34,932 nt of DNA from a virus. Made by a program: the position numbers and the translations under genes. The notes under the pieces were generated by a model. It searched no databases. It saw only the letters and a list, made by a program, of their open reading frames with translations, and was not told where the DNA came from. Of this stretch, positions 23,369 to 29,600 are shown piece by piece. The stretch is from positions 1 through 34,932 of IMG/VR virus record IMGVR_UViG_3300034980_000222. One strand, given 5' to 3'. Each line of letters starts with the position of its first letter. Position 1 is the stretch's first letter.

Positions 23369-23440
23369 ATGAGGCTTTTGTTTGTTTGCCTGATCGGTTT
23401 GGAATCGTGCGGGTTCTTCGAGTTCACTCCCCTTTTTTTT
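23360..23440 (+). terminator. Intrinsic terminator with long loop
   Basis: GGGGAGTGAA (23360-23369) pairs perfectly with TTCACTCCCC (23423-23432), followed by T8 (23433-23440). The loop of about 53 bases is long for a simple terminator, but the stem and U-tract are strong. It would end transcripts just before promoter P2. Confidence 0.7.
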
Positions 23441-23455
23441 AACCCGGTGCCGTTG

Positions 23456-23485
23456 TTGACACCGGGCGATTCCAGAGGTTAGACT
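23456..23485 (+). promoter_or_regulatory. Promoter P2
   Basis: TTGACA (23456-23461), an 18-base spacer and TAGACT (23480-23485). The context GTTGTTGAC and the GATTC in the spacer are shared with P3, showing a duplicated promoter-leader unit. Confidence 0.72.
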
Positions 23486-23490
23486 TTTCT

Positions 23491-23647
23491 AATCGGGAGT
23501 TGAACGCCCCGAATTCACCCAGAGCGATATCATGACTACAATCAAAACATCGGCACGCATCCCCTTCGAGTATCGCTCCTCGAATATGCTCCGATCATTG
23601 CCCCGGTCAACCGTTCAGTTGGCGCGGGGTTTTTTTATGGAGTAATC
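23491..23647 (+). ncRNA. Structured attenuator-like leader E2
   Basis: Four parts are visible: a 5' hairpin (TCGGG 23493-23497 / CCCGA 23508-23512); a central stem GAGCGATA (23522-23529) / TATCGCTC (23571-23578); CCGAT (23591-23595), able to pair with ATCGG (23549-23553) in the central loop; and a terminator hairpin CCCCG (23601-23605) / CGGGG (23625-23629) with inner CAAC/GTTG and a T7 tract (23630-23636). The six-base terminator loop CGTTCA is complementary to TGAACG in the 5' hairpin loop. ATGGAG, the ribosome site, follows the U-tract. Confidence 0.72.
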
Positions 23648-24124
23648 ATGGATGTAGCTAAGGTGAGAATCAAATGGGCCGATAAGGAATCCGCGGTCAG
23701 GGAATTAGAACGCAACGGGAAAGTTGATCCGGCTGACCTGATTCAAGCTGCGAGGAATCCAGATCATCCCTGTCACTGTGATTTCACATGGGACATCGAG
23801 GAAGCGGCGAATGAGCGTTGGCGGGACCAAGCACGCAAGATCATTCGCACATGTAAATTCGAGGTGATCACAACAGAGATAACCGCATCAACGGTGCGGT
23901 ATGTCGAATCGCCAACCGATCAGGGAATGTTTGCCAGTCTGCCAAAGATGCGAGGCGTGCAGAATACGTCGTCGGTAATGGCGAAGGAATTAGGAATGCT
24001 TCACGGGAATGCGTCGAGAGTCTACGGAATCGCTCTGGCAAAGCAGGGGATCATTGGTGCCGAATTGGTTTCGTTGCTGCAATCGATTCGGGATCAGATT
24101 GGGTCGATTAAGGATAGTGTCTAG
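23648..24124 (+). CDS. Phage protein of the PxHxxFxWDxxxAA family, function unknown
   Basis: 158 aa. VDPADLIQAARNPDHPCHCDFTWDIEEAANERWRDQARKIIR is a pattern I associate with a widespread phage protein family (LxxAARDPxxPLHxxFxWDDxxAAExxRxxQAR), often encoded near recombination genes and next to relatives of the 24403 gene. The rest is helical with a Pro-rich turn. Leader E2 lies directly upstream, with ATGGAG eleven bases before the start codon. Confidence 0.7.
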   Translation: MDVAKVRIKWADKESAVRELERNGKVDPADLIQAARNPDHPCHCDFTWDIEEAANERWRDQARKIIRTCKFEVITTEITASTVRYVESPTDQGMFASLPKMRGVQNTSSVMAKELGMLHGNASRVYGIALAKQGIIGAELVSLLQSIRDQIGSIKDSV

Positions 24125-24310
24125 GCTGGGTTGGGAGTGGTATGGATCGATATAGCCGGGCGAGGCGGTCAAGGCGAGGCGTGTTGCGGTCTGGTGAGGT
24201 GCGGTATGGCGGGGCTGTCACGGTATGGCGGGGCGGGGTCAGGTCGGGAATGGATAGGCGGTCGTGGCAGGCTGGGTAGGGTCGGGCCGGGTGTGGCGAG
24301 GTTTGGCTGT
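24125..24310 (+). repeat. G-rich degenerate repeat tract 1 (GGC/GGT-rich)
   Basis: About 185 non-coding bases with many GG-GGGG runs separated by 2-5 bases, and strong G-over-C bias. Recurring words include GGCGAGGCGGTC, GGCGGGGC and GGTGCGG. The open frame 24131-24400 is an artefact of this composition. A related tract follows the next gene. Confidence 0.75.
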
Positions 24311-24365
24311 CAAAAGAGTTTTTGTTTTTTGATTCGGGCGTGTGTCCCGAGTCTCCTACGTAACA

Positions 24366-24385
24366 GGGAACGACATAAAGTTCCC
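24366..24385 (+). promoter_or_regulatory. Hairpin before the Shine-Dalgarno of the 24403 gene
   Basis: GGGAAC (24366-24371) and GTTCCC (24380-24385) form a 6-bp stem with an 8-base loop. It ends five bases before AGGAG (24391-24395). It may tune translation; there is no U-tract. Confidence 0.45.
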
Positions 24386-24402
24386 ACACAAGGAGAGTAA
24401 CG

Positions 24403-25185
24403 ATGGCGAAAGTAACGATGGACAAGGCGATTGAAGTAGAACCCCTACGGAGTAAAAGAATCACGGTATGGCTAAAAGGCGAGACACCGTTGATTTGTAA
24501 CCGGATGGCAGGAAAGGCAATGCGTGAATTACTCATGCCCAAAGGCCGAAAGAATGCTGCAGAGAAAGCACAATCCCTCAAGCATGATCCGATCAGTGAA
24601 TTCCGAAACTCAATGAGCATGCAGACGGGGGACGATTGCAATACGCGACTGGTCTTTCCATCGCCAGCGATCAAAGGGGCAATGGCCACGGCTGGACTGG
24701 AGACCAAAGGAACCACTAAGGCTCAGATTGGCCGACTGGTTTGGGTAGAGGGTTATTCATGTGAGTTGTACGGTGTCCCAAAGGTCTTTATGGCGATCGT
24801 GCGGTCGGCTGACATGAATCGGACTCCAGACGTTCGCACGCGGGCGATGCTGATGGAGTGGTGCCTCCAGGTCACGATATCATTCGTAACCCCTCAGATG
24901 TCCGAGCAGTCGATTATGCAACTGCTTTCCAATGGAGGTATCATCGTCGGAATCGGTGACTTTCGACAGGAAAAAGGAAAAGGAAACTTCGGTCAGTTCT
25001 CGGTTTCGACTGAGGCGAAGTGCAAGGACATCATTAAAAATGGTGGTCTGATTCACCAGGACGAGGCACTTGATAATCCTGAGTGCGTCGATGCTGACAC
25101 TGAAGAATTGCTGGCATGGTTCCAGTCGGAAGTTGAAGTCCGAGGGAAATCGGAGCTATTGCAACCGACTAACGGCAAAGCCTAA
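24403..25185 (+). CDS. Phage protein with glycine-rich RAMP-like motif, function unknown
   Basis: 260 aa with a good AGGAGAG ribosome site. GETPLICNRMAGKAMRELLM near the N-terminus is followed by DPISEFRNSMS and LVFPSPAIKGAMATAGLETK. Near the C-terminus is IIVGIGDFRQEKGKGNFGQF. These blocks (TPLxxxR, FPxxAxKxA, GxGxFRxxKGxGxFG) define a phage family I have seen beside relatives of the 23648 gene. The glycine-rich GIGDFRxxKGxG loop recalls the RAMP/Cas7-type RNA-recognition fold, but this is only a motif resemblance. It sits between two G-rich repeat tracts. Confidence 0.7.
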   Translation: MAKVTMDKAIEVEPLRSKRITVWLKGETPLICNRMAGKAMRELLMPKGRKNAAEKAQSLKHDPISEFRNSMSMQTGDDCNTRLVFPSPAIKGAMATAGLETKGTTKAQIGRLVWVEGYSCELYGVPKVFMAIVRSADMNRTPDVRTRAMLMEWCLQVTISFVTPQMSEQSIMQLLSNGGIIVGIGDFRQEKGKGNFGQFSVSTEAKCKDIIKNGGLIHQDEALDNPECVDADTEELLAWFQSEVEVRGKSELLQPTNGKA

Positions 25186-25425
25186 TCGATAGTGTCACGG
25201 CGAGGCGGTCTTGGTTAGGTCGGGCTAGGCACGGCGAGGCGGGGCTGGGTGAGGTTTGGCGGTCGAGGCATGAATAGGCGGGTCCAGGTGCGGCAGGGTC
25301 GGGCAGGGCGGTCCGATTTACGGCACGGCTGGGCTAGGTGCGGCAGTCAAGGCGGTCGTGCCAGGATCAGGCGAGGTGCGGTGAGGTTCGGCGTGGCGGG
25401 GTCATGGTCCGGTCCGGTGTGGTTG
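25186..25425 (+). repeat. G-rich degenerate repeat tract 2
   Basis: About 240 non-coding bases with the same style as tract 1: GGCGAGGCGGTC, GGTCGGGC, GGTGCGGCAG and GGCGGGGC words at short spacing. Strong G-over-C bias on the + strand makes it a candidate for G-quadruplexes or R-loops. It runs into promoter P3. The frame 25249-25452 is a composition artefact. Confidence 0.75.
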
Positions 25426-25455
25426 TTGACTCAGGACGATTCTAGATGCTAGACT
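25426..25455 (+). promoter_or_regulatory. Promoter P3
   Basis: TTGACT (25426-25431), an 18-base spacer and TAGACT (25450-25455). The GTTGTTGAC context and a CGATTC in the spacer match P2. Confidence 0.72.
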
Positions 25456-25461
25456 TTGCTG

Positions 25462-25625
25462 ATTGGGTTTGACTTCCCCTCTTGCAACAGAGTGAGAACA
25501 TGAATCACAATTCAAACATCGGTACGCATCGCTCGACGGTCTCACTCCCGTTGACTGCTCCGATCATCGCCCCGGTCATGTTTAGTCAACATGGCGCGGG
25601 GTCTTTTCATGGAGTTTGAAACGGC
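25462..25625 (+). ncRNA. Structured attenuator-like leader E3
   Basis: It has the same plan as E2: 5' hairpin GGG/CCC (25465-25478); central stem GAGTGAGA (25490-25497) / TCTCACTC (25540-25547); ATCGG (25518-25522) and CCGAT (25560-25564); terminator CCCCG (25570-25574) / CGGGG (25597-25601) with inner CATGTT/AACATG, then TCTTTT. TTGACT in the 5' loop (25469-25474) is complementary to AGTCAA at the terminator loop (25584-25589). Stem sequences differ from E2 but keep pairing. ATGGAG at 25609-25614 is the ribosome site. Confidence 0.74.
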
Positions 25626-26543
25626 ATGGAGCTAATCACAAAGTCATTTGCCGATCAGTGCATTGCGTTTCCAGCGAGGGTGGATTCTGTGCTTGCTGAA
25701 GTCACGACAGTCGCAGGCGCCAAAGACCGACTAGGCAAGGCGTCAGCTATGCAGCATTACGCTGACCGACTGAAGGCTGGAATTGAGATACAAGCACCGA
25801 TTGCGGTTGGCGTTTTGAAGATCAAGACGAAGCTGGGTGAGTTGATGCCAGCTGAAAAGGGCGGACGCGGAAATAAAGCCCCCAAGCTGCTTGGGGGCTT
25901 TTCTGAGCCAACGATTACGGCCTACCGCAAGATGGCAGCCAACGCGGAAAAGCTGGACGATTACGCCGATGCGACTGATGACGTACCGACGCAAGGTGAA
26001 TTCCTGAAGTACATCGCCAACGGTAGCATCATCGCGACCAAGCACGGTAACGGTGTCGTCGATTGGTACACTCCCGAGAAGTACATCGATGCAGTGCGAA
26101 AAGTGCTAGGAGAAATCGACCTCGATCCAGCCACGTCAAAGTGTGCACAGGACATCATCAAGGCGACGACACACTACACGGAAGCCGATGACGGACTATC
26201 GAAGGAATGGGCCGGGCGAGTGTATTTGAATCCACCGTTTAAGATGCCGGACGTCCAGTCGTTTGTTTACAAGCTTTGCGATTCCATCGAATCCAAGGCA
26301 GTAAGCCAAGCCATCATGCTGACCAACAACAACGCCGATACGAAGTGGTTTCATCGTGCCGCCAGTTTGAGCCAAGGCGTCTGCTTCACTGCAGGACGCA
26401 TTTCCTTCTACAACGCTGCTGGGGATCAATCATCCCCGACTAATGGGCAATCGTTTTGCTACTTCGGCAAGAGGCAGGCGGCGTTTGCTCGCGAATTCAG
26501 CAAGTTGGGAGTCGTCTTGTGTCCGACATCAAAGACAAAATAA
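25626..26543 (+). CDS. Phage Dam-type N6-adenine methyltransferase with N-terminal accessory domain
   Basis: 305 aa. The C-terminal part has the pattern of phage DNA N-6-adenine methyltransferases: DWYTPEKYIDAVRKVLGEIDLDPATS, then YLNPPFKMPDVQSFVYKL (catalytic NPPF), and CFTAGRISFYNAAGDQSSPT. Residues 1-110 are a helical accessory domain (AKDRLGKASAMQHYADRLKA, PIAVGVLKIKTKLGELMPAE) of the sort found beside ParB-like phage proteins. Leader E3 precedes it. An intrinsic-terminator-like hairpin lies inside the gene at 25875-25902, between the two parts. The last 25 bases overlap the next gene. Confidence 0.87.
   Translation: MELITKSFADQCIAFPARVDSVLAEVTTVAGAKDRLGKASAMQHYADRLKAGIEIQAPIAVGVLKIKTKLGELMPAEKGGRGNKAPKLLGGFSEPTITAYRKMAANAEKLDDYADATDDVPTQGEFLKYIANGSIIATKHGNGVVDWYTPEKYIDAVRKVLGEIDLDPATSKCAQDIIKATTHYTEADDGLSKEWAGRVYLNPPFKMPDVQSFVYKLCDSIESKAVSQAIMLTNNNADTKWFHRAASLSQGVCFTAGRISFYNAAGDQSSPTNGQSFCYFGKRQAAFAREFSKLGVVLCPTSKTK
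25875..25902 (+). terminator. Terminator-like hairpin inside the Dam gene
   Basis: AAAGCCCCCAAG (25875-25886) and CTTGGGGGCTTT (25890-25901) form a perfect 12-bp stem with a 3-base loop and a short T run. It encodes KAPKLLGGF in the linker between the N-terminal domain and the methyltransferase domain. Confidence 0.6.
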
Positions 26544-27121
26544 ACGCCAGCGCGGACGCATTCCATACGAAGCTTTGGCCACTGATTGAGACCAAGCTTG
26601 GCGGCGGCCGTCTCGTCCATGTCGAGTCTGTTTCTGACTCAGACTTCTTCAAGCAAGTACTCGATATGTATGGCGGAATTGATACGTGGCACGTCAATGA
26701 TAGTAAGTCGCTAGTGCGGGGGTTGGCATCGAGAATGCAAAGGACGAAGCGAGTGTTTCGTACATTCACGATTCGCTACCGCAAGAGGAGTGGATGTAAT
26801 ACTGAAATCCACAAGCGGATGAAGTCGCTCCAGCAACCAGGGCAATGGCTGCATCCGTCTTTGGTATTGCAAGGCTACTTTTCTCCAACTGATGGCGGCG
26901 GTTACGGAGAACCTAAAGCTGCAGCGATTGCGAGGATGGACGACGTTATCCGAATTATCTGCGATGGTCATCAAGGCAAGGACTATCGCGATCCTGGCGA
27001 TTGGTATCTAGACGTGACAAGTGCCAAGTGGGGCAATCGCGACAACACAGAGTTTGCAGTTGTGCCGGTGTCGTCTCTTGAAAACGCTGGAATGAAAACG
27101 AGTTGGATGGAATTCAAATAA
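26519..27121 (+). CDS. Putative PD-(D/E)XK-like phage nuclease
   Basis: About 200 aa from GTG 26519, with GGGAG about eight bases upstream; the frame is open further back but only inside the Dam gene. GGGRLVHVESVSDSDFFKQVLDMYGGIDTWHVND, GLASRMQ and FRTFTIRYRKRSGCNTEIHKR follow the order E...LDxxxGIDxW...GxAxRxQ...TFTIRxxRxSGxxTE. This is a pattern I associate with a phage/bacterial family that looks like a restriction-type nuclease fold. The D and E residues could bind metal. The assignment is tentative, but the gene itself is solid. Confidence 0.6.
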   Translation: MSDIKDKINASADAFHTKLWPLIETKLGGGRLVHVESVSDSDFFKQVLDMYGGIDTWHVNDSKSLVRGLASRMQRTKRVFRTFTIRYRKRSGCNTEIHKRMKSLQQPGQWLHPSLVLQGYFSPTDGGGYGEPKAAAIARMDDVIRIICDGHQGKDYRDPGDWYLDVTSAKWGNRDNTEFAVVPVSSLENAGMKTSWMEFK

Positions 27122-27186
27122 CAGCCCCTGATGGCAAAACAGGAACGTGTGCGGCTGCCCGCCTGGATCTGAGGATCGAATAGGGT

Positions 27187-27450
27187 GTGTCCAAATCCGG
27201 TATCTTCGGGACGTATGAACTCGACTCAATTGGAGTTGGCCCGAAGACGGCGGCGAATCGATTCGTCGTTAATTCACCCGGTGCCGAGGAGCCATTGGGT
27301 TGGCTGATTGCAGGGCTTTGTGCTGCGGAGCGGGTGGGGGGAGTTGCGCAACGAGGTTGCTTCAATACAGACAAAAACGGTTGGCCCCTAGTTACCTGGC
27401 CGGCATCGATTCCAGTCCATGGCTTTCCCTGCCTGCCGAAAAACCTTTAG
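27187..27450 (+). CDS. Doubtful open frame in an otherwise gene-free stretch
   Basis: 87 aa from GTG 27187, preceded by AGGA about 13 bases upstream. The translation (GWLIAGLCAAERVGGVAQRG) looks unlike the neighbouring proteins and no domain is recognised. An internal ATG at 27215 in another frame gives only about 30 aa with an Arg-rich run. The 340 bases from 27122 to 27461 may instead be non-coding; no promoter or terminator is evident there. Confidence 0.25.
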   Translation: MSKSGIFGTYELDSIGVGPKTAANRFVVNSPGAEEPLGWLIAGLCAAERVGGVAQRGCFNTDKNGWPLVTWPASIPVHGFPCLPKNL

Positions 27451-27461
27451 AGAGAAAATAA

Positions 27462-27680
27462 ATGATAGATCGATTAGGACTACCCACATGCGAGGACGAA
27501 GACGTTGTGATGGAGATGCTAAAGATGCCCATTAGCAGCCTGTCAGAGACACAGATTCGGATGCTGGACGACTGGGTGGCGCCACGGTTGCGAGCGGTTC
27601 AGGATTCGTATTCACGGCATCCATTCAGTGCGAGAGATAGGTATGGTGTGTTGGGATGGGTGCAGTCGGGGAAAAAATGA
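27462..27680 (+). CDS. Small hypothetical protein
   Basis: 72 aa behind AGAGAG. Acidic N-terminus, then helices (EDVVMEMLKMPISSLSETQI, RMLDDWVAPRLRAVQDSYSR). No family recognised. It overlaps the next gene by ATGA, beginning a run of three small overlapping or closely spaced genes. Confidence 0.6.
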   Translation: MIDRLGLPTCEDEDVVMEMLKMPISSLSETQIRMLDDWVAPRLRAVQDSYSRHPFSARDRYGVLGWVQSGKK

Positions 27681-27886
27681 GACTAATTACTGTACTGTCG
27701 AAACCGATCGAGACGTGGATATTTGTCTACGACGACCATCGAGTTGTTGACGTTTTACGCTTGCTTGGGGAATATGCTGCTGACCCAGAGATGAGCTTTA
27801 ATTGGTACGATGCAGCGAAATTAGCTCGCGAAATACGCGACCCAAAAACCGAATTAGGAGACGAGACATGGAATGGATTGCGATAG
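27677..27886 (+). CDS. Small hypothetical protein
   Basis: 69 aa from the ATGA overlap at 27677. LITVLSKPIETWIFVYDDHR and VVDVLRLLGEYAADPEMSFN suggest a strand-helix fold. The last 19 bases overlap the next gene, whose ribosome site (AGGAG) lies within this one. Function unknown. Confidence 0.6.
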   Translation: MRLITVLSKPIETWIFVYDDHRVVDVLRLLGEYAADPEMSFNWYDAAKLAREIRDPKTELGDETWNGLR

Positions 27887-28104
27887 TGACGATGATCGTG
27901 GAGATGATCCAAAAATGCCGAGAGGACAGGGACAACGAATCGATTACGGCGATCGCCTTGAATCGGCCTGTCGGACGGTGGCTAATTCGACGTGAGATGA
28001 AGTCTCGTGGATTACGAGGGAAGAAACTCCGTGCAGCGATGCAAAAAGTCAGCGACTACAAGATGTCGGATTCTGACGTTGAGGCGTTTGTTGAAAACGC
28101 ATAA
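27868..28104 (+). CDS. Small hypothetical protein with hydrophobic start and basic body
   Basis: 78 aa from ATG 27868 behind GGAG (27857-27860). MEWIAIVTMIVEMIQKCRED is hydrophobic or amphipathic, then a basic middle (RPVGRWLIRREMKSRGLRGK) follows. It could be a small membrane-linked protein. The same frame extends upstream to 27802 but without a ribosome site. Family not recognised. Confidence 0.6.
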   Translation: MEWIAIVTMIVEMIQKCREDRDNESITAIALNRPVGRWLIRREMKSRGLRGKKLRAAMQKVSDYKMSDSDVEAFVENA

Positions 28105-28124
28105 CCCAAACAACGAGGTAGAAA

Positions 28125-28733
28125 ATGAATGCTCTTTTACTTTTGGCACTGTCAGCAACCGCACAGATACCGGTTGTGATCGATGTGCCACCGGGGACGT
28201 ACGTTGTGCGAATTACGGCCAAGGCGGATGGGACGGCGACCGTCACGCAGCTCAAAGTTCACTCGCTGGTTGCTGGGCCGGAAGTCGATCCGATCCCTCC
28301 TACTACGGGCGATCTGACGGAATTTTCCAAGCGAGTGCAAAGCCTAACCGCTGCCGTAGACGACGAGCCCGAAACACTTCAGGCGTTTGCGATGCTGTAC
28401 GACGCGGTTGCAAAAGGCGTCACAGACGGATCAATTAAGGTTGAGAATGCGAATAAGTCGCTGGCGCTAGGCTCGAATGCGATCGTCGGACGGACAAGCA
28501 CGGGCGAAAAATGGAAGGCGTGGCGCGAGGGTGTCAGTGCGGAATTGCTGACCCGTGCGGCAAGCGGGAAGTATTCGACACCTGAGGAGATCGCCGGTAC
28601 TCTAGATGAGGTTGTCGCCGGGATAAACGCACATGCTGATTCGTCGGGGCTATTTGAGCGATTGGATCCCGACAAACTGCAAAAGTGGTTGGAATTTATC
28701 GTCAAGCTAATTGCACTATTCCAGGGGCTCTAG
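28125..28733 (+). CDS. Secreted hypothetical protein
   Basis: 202 aa with a very short signal-peptide-like start (MNALLLLALSATA, then QIPVV). A short beta part (VPPGTYVVRITAKADGTATV) and a Pro-rich linker are followed by a helical domain (EFSKRVQSLTAAVDDEPETL ... KLQKWLEFIVKLIALFQGL). Export past the inner membrane is likely. It precedes the metalloprotease by one base and may assist it in the lysis or exit step. No family recognised. Confidence 0.62.
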   Translation: MNALLLLALSATAQIPVVIDVPPGTYVVRITAKADGTATVTQLKVHSLVAGPEVDPIPPTTGDLTEFSKRVQSLTAAVDDEPETLQAFAMLYDAVAKGVTDGSIKVENANKSLALGSNAIVGRTSTGEKWKAWREGVSAELLTRAASGKYSTPEEIAGTLDEVVAGINAHADSSGLFERLDPDKLQKWLEFIVKLIALFQGL

Positions 28734-28734
28734 G

Positions 28735-29586
28735 ATGACGCTCGATTCAAGAGTGCGGAAGATGCTGGAATACGGTCACGGTTTGGCCCAGGGAATTGAG
28801 CCGGGCGAGGCGGTGGTCAACGAGTCGACGATTGCTAACATTGTGGCATCGTGGCAAGAGATCATGAGTCTCAAGGTGGATGGCGATCTTGGTCCAATTA
28901 CGAATGCCAGTCTACTGGTTGAGCGGTGCGGTTGTCCCGATCACCAGGCGGCAGGACAGGGGACGTTCTACGATCCTTGCTTTTCGGAGGGGATCCGTTT
29001 TAGCTTCGATGATCGTCGTCGTCCGTCGTCGTTTTCTGCTGCTCATTCGGAGCAGATGATTGACGATGTTGTGGCGGCGTATGCTGCAATCGGTGCCAGG
29101 TTGATCCGGGTTGAACCAGGCGATCACGAGACGATTCGGAGCTATTGGGAGCCACTTAGAGGATCAACTATTGGGCTCGCACAACTCACGAATGGACCAT
29201 GCGGGCAACGTCTATTCTGCAAGATCGATCCCGATTACGGTCGTGCTGGCCTAGTGCAAATGTCGGCATTGTGGTGCCACGAGATCGGCCATAATTTCGG
29301 GCTACGTCATACGCAATCTGGTATCATGAGCCCAACGATTGTTAAGCTTAATTCGTTCGATGGCTGGACGAAAAGCGATCCATCCCATCGGACGCTGCAA
29401 CGGTGGTACGGTGGTCGTCCGATCAATCCTCCACCGGTTGAGCCAATTCCAGCGGATGGAATCACGCTAGATGTCGGCAATATACTAGTGACGGCTAAAG
29501 ACTCGGATGGCAAAAAACTAGGAACTTGGATCCCCGTCGTCGTTGATGGTAAACTGATCCAACTGCGTCCATGGGAAAACGTCTAA
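28735..29586 (+). CDS. Matrixin-type zinc metalloprotease with cysteine-switch motif
   Basis: 283 aa from ATG 28735 with AGG just upstream. HEIGHNFGLRH (182-192) is the HExxHxxGxxH zinc site and SGIMSP (195-200) is the Met-turn, together defining metzincins. The N-terminus (NIVASWQEIMSLKVDGDLGP) resembles a peptidoglycan-binding-type helical domain and is followed by RCGCPDH (64-70). That sequence closely matches the PRCGxPD cysteine switch that keeps matrix metalloproteases inactive until cleaved. Domain order (pro-like domain, switch, catalytic domain) equals that of matrixins. No signal peptide is seen, so release may depend on the neighbouring holin-like proteins. Confidence 0.85.
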   Translation: MTLDSRVRKMLEYGHGLAQGIEPGEAVVNESTIANIVASWQEIMSLKVDGDLGPITNASLLVERCGCPDHQAAGQGTFYDPCFSEGIRFSFDDRRRPSSFSAAHSEQMIDDVVAAYAAIGARLIRVEPGDHETIRSYWEPLRGSTIGLAQLTNGPCGQRLFCKIDPDYGRAGLVQMSALWCHEIGHNFGLRHTQSGIMSPTIVKLNSFDGWTKSDPSHRTLQRWYGGRPINPPPVEPIPADGITLDVGNILVTAKDSDGKKLGTWIPVVVDGKLIQLRPWENV

Positions 29587-29600
29587 AAGGGAATTGATCC

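Noticed and set aside
23532-23645. Leader peptide of 37 codons in E2 (and a 39-codon frame at 25500-25619 in E3)
   Set aside because: The conserved nucleotides of E2 and E3 are read in different frames because of a one-base shift, so conservation is at the RNA rather than the peptide level. Neither has a convincing ribosome site.
24131-24400. 89-aa frame in the G-rich tract
   Set aside because: Its Gly/Arg/Val-rich translation is explained by the G-rich repeats; it lacks a ribosome site and any motif.
24125-25425. CRISPR array
   Set aside because: The G-rich words are degenerate, irregularly spaced and lack uniform spacers; no cas genes are present.
25249-25452. 67-aa frame in the second G-rich tract
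   Set aside because: Same reason: low-complexity Gly/Arg text that also runs over promoter P3.
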